Assembly: GCF_900496995.4 (NCBI RefSeq)
Contig: NC_044011.1
Span: 20,988,041 to 21,052,040 of the forward strand
Length of the DNA: 64,000 bases
Source of the DNA: Aquila chrysaetos chrysaetos
Taxonomy: Eukaryota; Chordata; Aves; Accipitriformes; Accipitridae
Direction of reading: 5' to 3'
A program made the position numbers and the translations under genes. The stretch's first letter is position 1. The number at the start of each line of letters is the position of its first letter. Below, piece by piece: positions 12,801-24,722 of the stretch. The notes beneath the pieces were generated by a model that was given only the letters and a program-made list of their open reading frames with translations, was not told the DNA's origin and ran no database searches.

Positions 12801-15800
12801 CTCTGCAGAGTTCACCACACCCTGATGAAGAATGTCAGGTTGAGAAACCTAAGTGAGTTCAGCTTTATTTCCAAAATAATGCTCTTTCCCTTTAATCAGA
12901 GACGTAAAACAGGTTGAGCTCTGCAAACTCAGCCTAGAAACATTCTTATTATATACAACACAGAGATGAATCACCACCACAGCAGATTTCAGTTCTTGTA
13001 AGAATTGCTTTGCAAGACTGGAGCTAGAACTGCAGGGTTTGTGTTTCTTTCCCTTGGTGGTATGAAGGATAACAGAGCAAAATATTAGTCTGTTACATTT
13101 TCTTTTACCCCCTCCCTGTTTCTTTTGAATTAAAACTAATCGTCCTAAAACTGCTGCATAATTCACTGCAGTGGCTGATGTGTTAAAATGATCAGTCAGC
13201 AAGAACCTGTAGATAATTGGTGGTGTCTGCGGGCTGGCAATAAACATTTGTTTTTCTTTCCAGTGCTAGTTGTGTATTTAGCTTCAAGCCAGGGGGGAAA
13301 TCTGTAGAAGTGTGTTCTTATTGATCAGACCAGGAGAAGTGCTTCTGGAGTCTCTGGGGTTGCTTTCAGAAAATGTGACCCAAAGAGAGAGACTCAGTAG
13401 TTCATGTGGTTTGGGGGTACCAGATCAAGAAAAACATGAAAACATCATTGTGAATGTTTTCCCATATTTTGAACCGCATACACCAGAAACACAGAAATTT
13501 GTATTTGTCATGCAGGAAGTAGACTTCACATGCTATTTTCGAGGCATGACAGCTCTTTTTTGAAGGCACCGTTTGGAACACGAATCACGGCAGGCTAAGG
13601 AAAGACTGCATCTGGTGATTCAAAGTTTTGGCTTAACTTACTGCTGAGCAAGGAAGTTTATTTCCTTATGTGTGAAGCACAGAGAGCGTTTACACTTTTG
13701 CAAACTGGAAAACGCATGAGGGAGTAAAATCAGAAAGGCAGGAAATTGGAGACACTCTTAGTCCTAGATCTCTAATGAAGTCCATCAGCTTCTCTATGGC
13801 TGCAGTCAGCAATAGGATATTCAGAACGTGTTTAGATGGTGCAATACAAGAGGTAGTCATGCTACCTCTGAACTGAGTTAGCTTTAATAGCAAAGTAATA
13901 AAGCTGCTGTTATTATTGTATACTGTCTCAACTAATTATCTTGCTCATAAGCTACAGTGAGCTCTGTAGCTCATAAGCTCATAAGCTGTCAGTGAGCACT
14001 GACATGGGTGGGCTCTTTCCGGTCTCTAGATTAGCTCAGGGGTCTTCTCACATAGCAGGGAGTTTTAGAAGGCAGGCACTTATTTCCTTTTTCCAGTAGT
14101 CACATATTACTGCATTCACTGTGGGTAGTCTGAACTCTCACAAATCATTGCTGATCGACATACAAAACACTGTAAATAGAGGCACTGTCCTTTCTCTGCT
14201 TGAGATAGGCATGAAAACGTGGGTTCCTTTTGCCTGTTTGGGGTAGCAAGGTCTTGTTTTAAGACAAAATTACTCAGAAAATTGCCAGCTAGAAGGAGTT
14301 TTCAATAGTGGATGATGTGTAGCTTCCTACAGACTCTTTCATAGTGTTCATTGGCATTTTTTCAGCTGATAGAGGAGCTGGAAAAGGGGGAAATAGGACC
14401 CACACCAAAAGTGTTACAGGATCCTGCTGGTATTCAAGGACACTCTTGCATAAACACACATTTCTTTTCTAACAAGCACATTTTAACTCTTAAGCAGCCA
14501 AAACATCACTGCCATTTTTGGTGGCTGAGAAAACAAATTTCACAAATTGCTGAATATTTTTGCAGACTCAGCTTGATGTCCTGTAACCTGCTGCTCCCTC
14601 TGTTTCTATTTTTGCTTTGATGACAGGTGGACTAGATCCTTTCAGCTTTCAACTGCCCTCTCTCTAGAGTCAAGTGTACTTTGACAGGGTGTTGCACCTG
14701 TGATGATCCTTTGGCCTGGAGTTCACATTTTTAAGAAAAAGCTTTGCAGTTAGAACAATTTATTTATGCTTTTGCTTTATGTTAAAGCAAAAAACCCCCA
14801 CAACATTGGACGATAAGAAAATATTTGGGACCAGATTAGCCACTCACTTGTCAGTGTTTTCTGACCAATTTAATTCTTATAATTCTGACATTTTTAAGAA
14901 ATTATAAGTCTTAGTTCTATCGGTAAAGACACTAAGCTACTCTAGTGCTCCCGGCTGGCACAAAGAAAAATAAACATCTCAGATATCGAAACAGTTGCAA
15001 TTATTCCTACACAAAGCTTTTGCTACCTTTTACCCTGGAAAGGTAAGGTGTTTGCACATTGTGGTCTTAGACTACTGATAACTGCTACTTTTTGTAAGGG
15101 ACAGATGAAGTCAGGGTACCGCTCCTCAAAAAAACCCTGTAGTGACTCTTCCATGCAATCCCATTGCCTTACTTTGAGCTGCGTATTGGTTTTCTTCCAA
15201 TGTTGAGTGAATTTTTTTTCTCTTTTGTAGAAGTGAGAGTCACAAAATTGGCTGTTAGGTGATTAAGCAAGGTCTCCTAAAGATGTAAGCATCCTGCAAC
15301 AAGCATGTCTCTTCTTGCCATACAACCAATGCCCGGCAGGCAGGGTGTGCACCCAATCTGCTTTCATACAGTCACAGCATTTGTAACGCTACTGCGGGAA
15401 AAACACCTGGGCGAGCCTGGTGAGGAGGGAGATGGTGGCATGGGCAAGGTGACACCGCACAGGGCTGTGGCCACCAGGCACCACCCCCTGAGCCCCCATC
15501 CCAGGCGATGGTCCCAGCCCGGGGGAAGGTGCTCTGCCATCAGCTGCTCTTGGGAAGCACGGCTGAGCTTTGGCAGACCATCTGCTGCCCACAGCAGTGG
15601 TGGTGGCAGCGGGTGAGAGGAAACCCCCAGGTCTCATGGTGCCCCAGCACCTCCTGGGCAGGCAGCGGAGCTCTGAGTCTGCCCTGGGAAAGGACACCCC
15701 TTTGCCCAGGAGTTTTGCATCTAACCACAACCAGTTGTGCACCTAACAAAATACATCAACTCTAGATGTCCTTGTCATTTCACCCTTCTGCCAGGAGTTA

Positions 15801-18260
15801 TAAGTGTTGTATCAAAGAGCAGTGAGGTCACCACTGCTGAGCAACTTCTCTTAGGGCCAGGTGCCCCTTTTTTTGCTCTTTTAGAGGGGTGGCAGAGAGG
15901 CTGGGAGCAGGACCCTCCTCAACAAGGTAAACTGAGCTGTGGCAGTACGAGAAATTCCTCTTCCTGGCTGTTTCCTTTGATACTCTGCCTGAGGTGCTGC
16001 CCTCCCACCTGTGCCTCCACATTGCATACTCTACCACTGAGCCTCCTGTAAACTCCCCGAGAGAAGAGTTTGGGCTAAAATACCGGGCTAGAAAATGAGA
16101 TGTAGGCACATCTTTGCTGTCCCTGTCAGTCTTCTCAGGCAGCTGCCTGCTTACAGGAAAAATAATACAGTTGAAAAGCCCTATAAGCAGACAGAAACTT
16201 TTTTGGCATAAGGAAGAAAAAGGACACAACGTAAAGCTGAAAATATAGTGCAATAGCTAGAATGGAGCAGGGATCATAAAGCAGGGGGGGATTGTGAAAA
16301 GCAAACAAAAAGGGAAATTGGTTTTGATGGGCTGATGGGAAGAAAAGTAGAGCTGGAAAATCCTGATCCATTTTTCTAGTCTAATGGCAGAGGTGGTGTG
16401 GGGCCTGGGCGAAGAGAGGTTGAGCACCAAGGTGTCACTCACCAGAGACAGGATGGTGGCTTTCATGCCTACCCGACACTGGCCAGGGGGAAGGTAGGAC
16501 ACTTTGCATTTTATTACTTGCATGCTCGAAGCAAACAAATTGGCAAGTTACTGGGTATCAAAAATCTTAACTTACTCAGTTCCAGAGGGAACTTTTACTG
16601 AACAGTGTGCACTGTGTTTAAGTTGAGTTATAATTATCGACAGGGTTGTTTGGGCTGTGATAATTTTTTGGCACCGCTGTTGTATGTATTTGGTTAGAAG
16701 CTGACACCTTACAAACACATAGTGTAGGTGAGGGGGTGAAGTCTGTAGATGTCCAGCAGACTTTAACTGCCTGCTCCATCTACATACACAATTTAAAAAG
16801 TGTCAAAGTGGGCTTTTTACATTCAGAAGAGGAGACACTTTGATCTCTTTGAGCAGTAGTTGCCCCTCAAGACTTAGAATATTGAATAAATAATATTTTT
16901 TCCAGTTGTTATGCCAACACAATATGCTTTGCTCTAACATGTTATAACATAAAAGTTATATAATTTGAAAATGAAAGTACTAATATCCTGAACAAGCTTT
17001 TAAAAATGAAATGGTTCTGACTTTGGATCAAAAGCAGAGGTCAAATTTCCCTGCAAAACAGATTCCAAATCTTTAGTTGCACTTAGGACACAGAGCTAAA
17101 CAAAGGCTGAAAAGGCAGAAGCCACAGATTTTTGACATTCATGGACTATTGGCATACCTTTAAATTTGCATGCCAGAGTGGTAGTACTTGTCTAAACACT
17201 TTTTTTTAAAGGAAGAATTTAATTAGTTTCAAGCACAGTCTAATTCTCCTTGCCCATGCAAAATGCTGCTGGTTTTATGGCATCTGCTGAGGTAATGACA
17301 TTTGTTATTGAAGGAGAGTGTCCATTCTTACATCTTTACCGTAATTTTTATCTCAATTCTTAATTGTTAAATCTAAAGAGGAAGCTTGCATGCAAGCCCC
17401 ATTGCATTCTGTACAAGAGGTCAAATGTGGCTTTTTTATGCATTCTGCACTTAGCAAATGATACCTTGTGGAACTAAAATGTTCACCTATGAGAGGAGAG
17501 AAAGATCCCATGCTTTGCTTCTTGGCAGTTGACCTTCTTTTCACATTTGTTTAAAATCAGCCTTTCATTATAAGCCAAAGAAAAACACTGCAAGGGATTG
17601 TTTTGTTCTTTTCTAATGTATCTTACTTCTGATTTCAGCTTGGGGAAGAGCTGCTGCTGCCACATACCTGGTCGGCTTTATACTTCTAGTCATCTGTTTT
17701 GCTCTGGCCATCATAGCATTTGCCATTGACACACTTCGATTCAACTTCATACGTGGGATTGGAGGCTTGCTTTTTGTCGCTGGTAAGGCAATATATGAAG
17801 TCAAGTTTAGATTGTGCAGGTTTATCCGTACTGGAACTGGTATTTCCCTCAGCTGATTCTATACCCGAGTCTTTGCCTGTGCGCACTTGAGCTCTCTGTG
17901 AAAAAGAATGTAAAGTCTGTCACAGCAGTGGATCGATTTTCAAATCCTCCAAAACATGGGTGGGTTTAGCTGTAGCTAAATTATGGAGGCAGGCAACATG
18001 ATGGGTGTTAGCTTAACCATTTTTTGTTTTCTCCTGTTTCTTCAGCTGTGTTCTCCGTCATGGGCCTGGTCATTTATCCAGTGAAGTTCTCAACTGAAAT
18101 TGAAATGACAGGTATCAATATGTTCAGCTGGGCCTACGGCTTTGGCTGGACCACCGCCATTATGGAAATATGCTTGGGATTCTTCTTCTGCTGCCTTCCT
18201 AACTATGAAGATCAGATCTTGGGTAATGTGAAGCCCACATATTTTTACTCTTCCCCATAA
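3633..18260 (+). CDS. PERP: PERP-family tetraspan membrane protein, complete three-exon gene
   Basis: Joined coding sequence 3633-3843, 17639-17782 and 18046-18260 gives 189 residues plus stop; mammalian PERP is 193. Both introns are GT-AG and both are phase 1. Four membrane segments lie at about 13-33, 77-99, 108-129 and 147-168. The first extracellular loop holds the claudin/PMP22-type signature SLW-x2-C-x10-C (W50, C53, C64). Blocks matching recalled mammalian PERP include [42 protein letters not shown] and [11 protein letters not shown], with tail KPTYFYSSP. In mammals PERP is a plasma-membrane protein of desmosomes, needed for stratified epithelium, and is induced by p53 and p63. Outside these blocks the protein diverges noticeably (first loop, residues 94-108, 133-145), so it may be a PERP-like paralogue. 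Family assignment is firm; orthology is not. Confidence 0.95.
6789..6805 (+). repeat. Poly-T tract (17 T)
   Basis: An uninterrupted run of 17 T in PERP intron 1, followed by CAG. It may be an A-tail remnant read from the other strand or a simple homopolymer. Confidence 0.6.
10231..10279. repeat. Direct repeat ending in a perfect 12-bp hairpin
   Basis: The unit ATTGAATA(G)GTGACATCTA occurs twice in tandem (10231-10248 and 10249-10267, one base indel). The second copy runs into a perfect inverted repeat: AATAGGTGACAT at 10253-10264, loop CTA, then ATGTCACCTATT at 10268-10279. Intron 1 of PERP; function unknown. Confidence 0.7.
13951..14004. repeat. Two adjacent small hairpins with CTCATAAG direct repeats
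   Basis: GCTACAG/CTGTAGC (13951-13957 and 13964-13970) and TGTCAGTG/CACTGACA (13987-13994 and 13997-14004, 2-base loop) are both perfect inverted repeats. Between and around them the motif GCTCATAAGCT recurs three times. It looks like slippage or local inversion-duplication debris. Confidence 0.6.
17639..17782 (+). CDS. PERP: PERP exon 2
   Basis: A 144-base exon completing codon 71 and running to residue 118 plus one base. The acceptor is GATTTCAG/CT and the donor GCTG/GTAAGG. It encodes the conserved AWGRAAAA block, membrane segment 2 and the start of membrane segment 3 (GIGGLL). The frame is open and joins exons 1 and 3 without shift. Confidence 0.94.
17783..18045 (+). other. PERP: PERP intron 2 (263 bp)
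   Basis: A short GT-AG intron, GTAAGG to CTTCAG, phase 1, with a good pyrimidine tract before the acceptor. Confidence 0.92.
18046..18260 (+). CDS. PERP: PERP exon 3 (last coding exon)
   Basis: Completes Ala119 and encodes the rest of membrane segment 3 (LVIYPVK), the second extracellular loop, segment 4 and the cytoplasmic tail with CCLPNYED and [12 protein letters not shown] stop at 18258-18260. Confidence 0.94.
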
Positions 18261-18430
18261 ACACCAGGAAAAATATGTTCATATTCCAGAGATATCTGAC
18301 AGACCAGCTATGTTTTCCAGAATATTGTCATCAGATGTTAGTAGAAAAGGCTGGAAACTCTTCAAATGCGTGTAGAAAAATGGTACTGGCATTCTGCAAT
18401 AAAGTTATCTACTCTATTTTGGACCTTCAT
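18261..18430 (+). other. PERP: PERP 3' UTR, short form
   Basis: A canonical AATAAA poly(A) signal stands at 18398-18403, 138 bases after the stop codon, followed by a GT-rich stretch (GATGTGGGTTGGTTAG, about 18435-18450) suited to a downstream element. Cleavage is expected near 18415-18430. Another AATAAA near 18580 and one near 19980 could serve longer 3' ends. Confidence 0.6.
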
Positions 18431-20588
18431 ATCTGATGTGGGTTGGTTAGATAAAGTCTAAACATTAAAAAACCTCGTGTTTCCTCATTCATTCCCATGA
18501 CTGGGGTGTATGTGGATTCCATTGCATCTTAAATGCATTCATATTTCTAATTAAATTCAGAAAAGCTTTTCAAACGGCCAATAAACAAAACAACATATAT
18601 CATCTTCCTGAAGGAAAGCAGCTCACAAAAATCCCATTTCATAGGTATCATCTTTAACCTGAAGATTTTGCACATTTTTCAAGAAGGCAAATACCTTTAT
18701 CCACTGACTGCCAAAGTAGTAAATTAGTCAGCCAGCACTTCATAGGTTTGCTTTCATTTTTCATTCATTCACTTAAGCCATAGGGACAGGGTAAGAAAAG
18801 GACAAGAGGAAGCCCCCTACCAAAGCCAGCATCTTGACTTTTACCCATCCATGTGGAATGTAAGTATTTATTTCTAAATTTTTGTAAGAGTAAGCAAGAA
18901 CCATCGGTAAACCCTTAAAAATCCTGGCATGCCACTACTAGGGCCACAGAGTGACCAGAGGCGATTTCAAACCACCCCTGCAACCTACAGACCTGGTTTG
19001 AAGAGGCTCCTCCTGTGGCTTTCTTCATGGGCATCTGCCTCTTTTATCCACTATATCAAAACCTATGGCAGTAAAAAGCTCTGTTATAGTGGTCCAGCTC
19101 TTTTATCCAGCATAGAAGGGTCAGGAAGGACTTAAGCAGAGGTATGATTCCCCCACACATCAGAAGTTGAGCTGGAGCAGTGTGAGTGTAGGTATCAAAC
19201 ATTTGTTAAAAGGCCCCTTTTTCATTGGTTTGCTGTTTGTAAGTATTTTAAAAGTGGGAAGCGTATATTGTCGTACATAACTGTAAAATGCATAAATACC
19301 CCTTACCATCTCATAGTAAGGCTCTCATGGAGAAAATCACATCATAAACCACCTTTCAGTATCTTATACTCCACAGTGCTGCAAGCCTCGATATATTGAA
19401 GTGTACTCAAGATTCTGTTGGTTTCTGCCCTGTTAATCCTAACTTTATAATGTTCCATTTCTTCTCTTAAGTGAAAAAATGGATAATTTTGCTATGTGGA
19501 AAAAGAAGTCTGATCAAAATCCTTAGCTACAGAGGATTATTAGCTTGTTACATATCTGCAATTTTGTAACTATGCATACTTTATTAAAAGTGCCCTGCCA
19601 AGTATTCTTTACTGCAAAGAGTGAGAGGAAGAAATTTTTTTTAGTAAAAAACTTCTGGGTAGCTAAAATTAATCAAGGTACAGGACTTAACTTGTTTTGA
19701 AGCAGCTAATTCCACTCACTTTTATGGAGTGTCTTCTAACTTTGATCAGTAAACATGAGAAATGAGAAATCAGATCAATGGGGAGAGTATATGCAACAGG
19801 GAATAGTTAGACAAGAACTTGCAAATACATTAAGAAGATGTTTCCTACTTGGAAGGAAATTAAAATGAAATAGATTTGAGAAAGCAGTTTGTATAAAATG
19901 GCTTGCAATTCTTTGTGTAATATTATCTGTTCAGGAAAAGAATTATCATAAATCTTTTCATTATGCTTATTATACCTAATAAATGATGGTATCTATGTAT
20001 TGTTTCAAAAATGAGTCTTAGTTTTTGTTCTCTACTAAGACCGGGGAATTGTGGAAGCCCCCAAAGCCTCCTCTTCTCAGGCACCACCTGGGAGCACCTG
20101 GATACACTGGCTGGATTTTGAGAGGGGAGAGTAACTTACAAATCTAGCATCACAACAGCTTGTATTATTCTTCAGTCCTCTTCTGGCTGTCTCCTGAGGC
20201 CTTGTTCACAAGCACATGAGAATAGTGGACTTGCTCTCTTTGCGTATGGGCTATGTGGTGTCAAGTAGCTATACGCACAATTCTGTGCTACACTGTGCTA
20301 CAGCTCGTTTTGGCACGGAGGGTAATGCACTCATGTTCACTGAATAGGAAGCCAGTGCAGTCCTGCTCAATGTTTTTGCTCCAACAAATGTGGCAATCCC
20401 CTGAGGAAGCAAAAGGGAACTTGAGCAACCACTGATTATATTTACAGTTTCTTTAACATTAGCTGGACACTGACCCAACGTCTGGAGGTGGGGAAAGGTG
20501 CACAAAACAAGGTTTAGTGTGACTGCAGCCTTGATGAGAGAGCAGAGCATAATTAAAAAGCAAAGAAAATCTCCAGCGATCATCTCCC
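18431..20588. other. Intergenic DNA downstream of PERP
   Basis: AT-rich sequence with no recognisable gene. It could include longer PERP 3' UTR forms, since later AATAAA hexamers occur, but nothing in it is clearly coding. Confidence 0.5.
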
Positions 20589-20629
20589 TTCTTCCCTCCT
20601 CTCCCTTGCTGCTCTCAGCAGCTTCACCA

Positions 20630-20671
20630 CCTCTTCTCTCTCCTTCTCCTCCTCTTCCTCCTCCTCCTCCC
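20630..20671 (+). repeat. Pyrimidine (CTC/CTT) tract
   Basis: Nearly pure C/T sequence built from TCC, CTC and CTT triplets, within a longer pyrimidine-biased stretch starting near 20585. A GC-rich segment follows to about 20910. It creates frames rich in Arg/Ser that are not genes. Confidence 0.6.
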
Positions 20672-20936
20672 TAAGGGTGACAGAGCGGTGTCAGGGCTGG
20701 TGGCTGTGGCTCTGCGGGATGCAGCCCCAGTCCCCATTCCCCACTGCCACTTTCCCCTTCCTGGGTGAGAGGAGGAGTGAAGCACCTTTGCTGACCCCAG
20801 AGCAGCAGCAGGGACCCTAGCCTGGCTCCCTGCCCCAGGCCCCCACAGGGAAAGGCTTTCTCTAAAAAAAGGAGGGGGTCCGGTGGGCATCCAACAAGCA
20901 GAAGCATCACGGGCTAGAGCTCAAGTGCCTGCCTTT

Positions 20937-20993
20937 AGGGTAGTTTGCTTCCAGCCATGCCCTGCTTCAGGGTAGTTTGCTTTCAGTCATGCC
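20937..20993 (+). repeat. Two-copy tandem duplication, period 32
   Basis: AGGGTAGTTTGCTT(C/T)CAG(C/T)CATGCC appears at 20937-20961 and again at 20969-20993, with two C/T differences. A recent local duplication. Confidence 0.75.
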
Positions 20994-21200
20994 AGGCCAG
21001 TTCAGCACAGATCCCTAGAAAAACACACCCCGAACTCTGCGGCAGAAAAACAGTGAGAAGAAGTATAAAACTTTTGTACAGATCCCAGTGCTGTTTCCTG
21101 TGACTGCTGTGACAGGGGAGCACGGCAAAAGCAGCATGCAAAATGCCATTGGACAGAAAAGGAGGCTGAATCCAGAAGCCAAGGATTTGCCTCAGCTAGC

Positions 21201-21306
21201 TTATTAACTAACTAGGTTATCAACTAGCTAGGTTATCAACTAAATTGTTAGAATAGTCTACAACCAGGTCAGGTAGATTATTAACTAACCAAATTGTTAG
21301 ATTAAT
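21201..21306 (+). repeat. Cluster of short AT-rich tandem repeats
   Basis: CTAGGTTATCAACTA repeats at 21212-21226 and 21228-21242 (period 16). A larger module, TTATTAACTAAC followed by AAATTGTTAGA, recurs about 80 bases later. Nested small duplications in intergenic DNA. Confidence 0.65.
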
Positions 21307-24148
21307 TTGAGCCAAGTCAGCATCAGAAAGTTTGGATTTTCAAGCAAAGGAGAAATTAGAGGAAGAGAAGACATGCCTTTAGTTCTGCATCTCTGTTTGG
21401 CAGGGTTCTTGCTCCAAGTCTTGTCTATAAGAGAAAAGGGCACTTAACCACTAAGAGCAGCACAATAGAAGGCTTAAAGTTTCTTTGTGCCCAATGGCAA
21501 TGCTAAAGAGAGGTCAGGAAAGAACAGCTGTCTGCAAGATTTGGCTTTTGAGAACATTAGGTCTGCTACAACAACAGAAGTAAAGACTTGACTGCCAAAA
21601 GCATTGCTGCTGTTCCTGTCAAATCAAGAATTAGGGAAACATCCTCCAACAAACACATTTTATCTAATTCAAGTATGCTACTGAAAAGCAAAGGAAAAAT
21701 TGTGCTGAAAACAAGTGGGATGTCAAGCAGCCCTACAGGTACAAACTAAGCAAAAGAAAGAACGAAAACTCTCTACTGGTAAGTTAATATATTCTATTTA
21801 ATTTCTGGTGTTTCTTCCAGAGCTTGTATAACATGTGGACATCTTGGTCTTTTCAATTTTCTCTGCAAATATGCCCATATTTCACTATACATTTTTCAGG
21901 CACCTGCCATTTGGTCTTAAAATACAGCCTGCTTAATCAATAATTCAAATGCAATCTAGTTTGCAATTGTATTAAAGTTGTCCATATTTTGTCGTATGAA
22001 CTAATGCTATGAGTGATGTTTTGACCTCATTGACATCACTTGCAAAACATTTATTGATTTCTTGAGGCTGACATTTCATCCTTGAAGTGCAAACCCTTTT
22101 TTTACATGTGCTCAGAATCAATACTATCTCTATGGGATGCTCCATTGATTTCAGCAGCTCTGTTTACTTCTGGAGTAGGACAGTAGTCCGTACAAGGTAA
22201 GGAACAAGAGTTACAGCAGGCAGGATCGTTCCCAGAATAAAGGGCAATTCAATATGTGTAAGACTAGCAGAATCTGGGTCATAATTAAATCTCATTTTGT
22301 TAGATACACAACATGGTTGCAGGAGAAAGATTCATCTTTCCTTTTGACACATCTCAGTTGTGCAACAGTTATTACTTCTTACAATTCAGTTCCTTGGAAC
22401 ACTTCCTTGCACATTTCTATATTCACTGGGTTTCTGTGTGCTGTGAAGATGAGTAGGTTTAAGAAAAGAATGAAACAATCAAGTTTGTGATAAAAGAGAA
22501 CAGAATTGGCCCATTTGTACACTCTGTTGGAAAGAGGGAATCAAACCATCTTGCTAGAAGGATAGTGAGTTGAACAACCAAAGAATTACTTCTGAGTTAT
22601 ATCAGAAATTCAAAACTGAGAATTGAAAGACTGCTATATAATTAATAGTGGGGAAAGAGAGACGAAGGCATGTGCATCTTCCTTCATCTCCTTCCTCACT
22701 GCCAAAATACTGCTTTTCCTAGAAATTTTGGTTTTAAGACAGAATTGTTACTCTGGTGCAGCTGCATAATAGTATCTAGGCCTAAATTTTATCTGCAAAG
22801 TTCTTCAGTGCTAAGTGCCAAAATCTAGAAAAGCACCTGGATAAGCTTAAGGTTGTGTATGGTTCTGGTGGGGTCATCGGAGCTGTTTACATAGATGGTT
22901 CCTAAAGTGACTTCATACATTAGGGCTCATATGCCCATCTACACACACTGGTTAGTTCCACAGATTTTCTGCATATGAAGTGATGTAGCAAATTTTTTCA
23001 ATTTTGTTTTTCATTTTTTATGATCGGAGTGAAAATGTGGATGCATCACAGAATTTTGCATGTGACTGCTGGGTATGAGGAGAATTTACAGGAACAACTT
23101 TCAAAATAGTTTTACTGTTTATGATAAATGTGGTGAGAGAAGATCGAACTGCCCTCTCCTGGACAGCTTTTATGATACATCCTTTTACTTGTGCCACTGT
23201 TTGCCTAAGCCATCTGTTTTTCTGTAAAAACAGTTTTGTGAAAACCTACTCTAATGATCATATCATACTGAAAAGAAATTATATTAGGTATCCATGGAGA
23301 ACCCATCGTAAAGCACTTTGAATAGCCCTTGATTGTTCAAATGCAGTTCAGCTAGAGAGATGTTGCCTGTAGGATTTTTCCACAGAGTAGTGTAAACCCA
23401 AAAGAAGCAGATTCACTCAACTGTTGACTGTAGACCTGGGTTACATGCCCAGCTCTGTATTTCTTACAAAGTAACTAGTGCCCTAGAGCCTTGTCCTTAG
23501 CAAAACAACAAACAAATAAGTAAAATGCAAACCAGAAAAACAGAGAAGGAAAAATATTACATAAAGGTGTTTACATATACACACACTTTGTATCACCAAT
23601 TAGTCTATAGTTGACCTCAATGTGAGTGAGGATGGACCAAAGTTATGTAAAATACATTTGGGTTTGCACTCTTATTTCCAGTTTTTCATTCTTTTTTTCT
23701 CCCATATGGAAATTTTCTCACCTCACTTCTGTAAAGCATTGCTGCTTTTTGGTAAGCTGTCCCAGTTCTACCACACTCTATCCTGACAAGTACACCCATG
23801 ATTGCCATGCTCATATCTGAAGCTTATATGAAGTATTAGTACAATTAGGCTTTTATCCCTTAACCCTTCCTCTTTGATTCTTAAATAAAAGAGTTTGAAG
23901 TAATAAAATCTTGCTGACATTAGGCAAATTAGAAGAATGGAAGATTTTCTCAGGCTGCTTTAGAATCAACCCTCAAAAGCAGAAAGAACGAAGAACTGAG
24001 GTTCAAGAGAAAAACCCAGTCTAGTGCAAAAATGGCATCCCAAAATCTGTTTGCGGTCCTGATGGTAAAATGGTTTGAGGTGATGAGCAGCCAAATTACC
24101 TTTGCAGCCCCCCCTTCATATAAGTGTGTACTCTCTGCTGCCTTGCAG
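21307..24148. other. Intergenic DNA, no gene seen
   Basis: AT-rich sequence without recognisable coding content. A stretch at about 23430-23520 (GACCTGGGTTACATGCCCAG and following) loosely resembles the MIR core, but too weakly to call firmly. Confidence 0.5.
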
Positions 24149-24390
24149 TTTTTCACTAACATCAACAAATCTTCTGGGCACTGGTTTCCGAGTCCTCCAG
24201 TACACAGAAGGAGGACCTGCCCATCGCCTCTGCCTACTACAGCACCCAGGGATGGGAGTTCGGGGGGAAGCCCGAAGGACTCATTTGGCCCTTGTGTGGT
24301 ACGGCTGGTGTGTTCGTGGCAGGACGGGATGGTTACCCACCTGAGCGGACAGTTTCCCTTGGTTTCAGCCTACAGTCCCAAACAAGGTAC
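24149..24390 (+). other. Exon-like open segment after a strong acceptor
   Basis: A pyrimidine tract and TGCCTTGCAG (ending 24148) are followed by a GC-richer stretch open in more than one frame, ending near CAAG/GTACTA, a usable donor at about 24390. One frame without ATG reads STQGWEFGGKPEGLIWP in its centre, which looks protein-like, but the other frames are also nearly open, so this may be composition alone. I recognise no family. It could be an exon of a non-coding RNA or a decayed coding exon. Confidence 0.2.
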
Positions 24391-24688
24391 TAGCCATTTT
24401 ATTCAGCTGAGACATTTGTGTGTGTGGGCAGATGAAGGTTAGAGACTTGGCGACTCATGGTGGTTAGTCCAAGACAGAAAAATATTGTTGTAAAATCAAA
24501 AATTCACTGTGTCAAGATTTACAACCTTCCTTAAGATACTTGCATGTAGAATACATGGAAAAAGGGAGGGAACAGACGCACATATTCATCTTCATAATTG
24601 TTAGGCCTGGTGCTTTGATACCAAGAAATACTCTTTGGATTAGTAACAGGAGGATGAGTACAAAGAGCTGAAACTTTACGCTTCGCCC

Positions 24689-24722
24689 TGAGTCACAGAA
24701 CAGGTGAGGACCTCCTGAGTCA
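24689..24722 (+). promoter_or_regulatory. Paired perfect AP-1 motifs
   Basis: TGAGTCA occurs at 24689-24695 and 24716-24722, 27 bases apart, in a slightly GC-richer patch about 6.4 kb beyond PERP. Paired AP-1 sites are common in epithelial enhancers, so a PERP enhancer is conceivable; this is inference. Confidence 0.25.

Larger units (their letters stand above)
3844..17638 (+). other. PERP: PERP intron 1 (13.8 kb)
   Basis: Begins GTAAGC and ends in a pyrimidine-rich tract with TTTCAG. It is mostly AT-rich and I recognise no second gene inside it. It holds a 17-base T run (6789-6805), two sets of short hairpins (10231-10279 and 13951-14004) and a GC-richer stretch at about 15300-16050 whose overlapping frames on both strands look like chance. 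The antisense 122-codon frame at 5150-5518 and the sense frame at 13312-13563 have no domain I can name. Confidence 0.85.

Noticed and set aside
12717-12917. 66-codon basic frame in PERP intron 1
   Set aside because: No acceptor or donor fits it, no family is recognised, and its length is within chance expectation.
14620-14670. Possible CR1 LINE tail (GTGGACTAGATCCTTTCAGC)
   Set aside because: Only about a dozen bases recall the CR1 3' end, and there is no terminal octamer repeat or upstream CR1 sequence.
15305-16253. Overlapping frames of 100-140 codons on both strands in PERP intron 1
   Set aside because: Open on both strands in a GC-richer stretch, with no recognisable motif and no splice signals that form an exon.
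17613-17886. Minus-strand frames over PERP exon 2
   Set aside because: Antisense shadows of a real coding exon.
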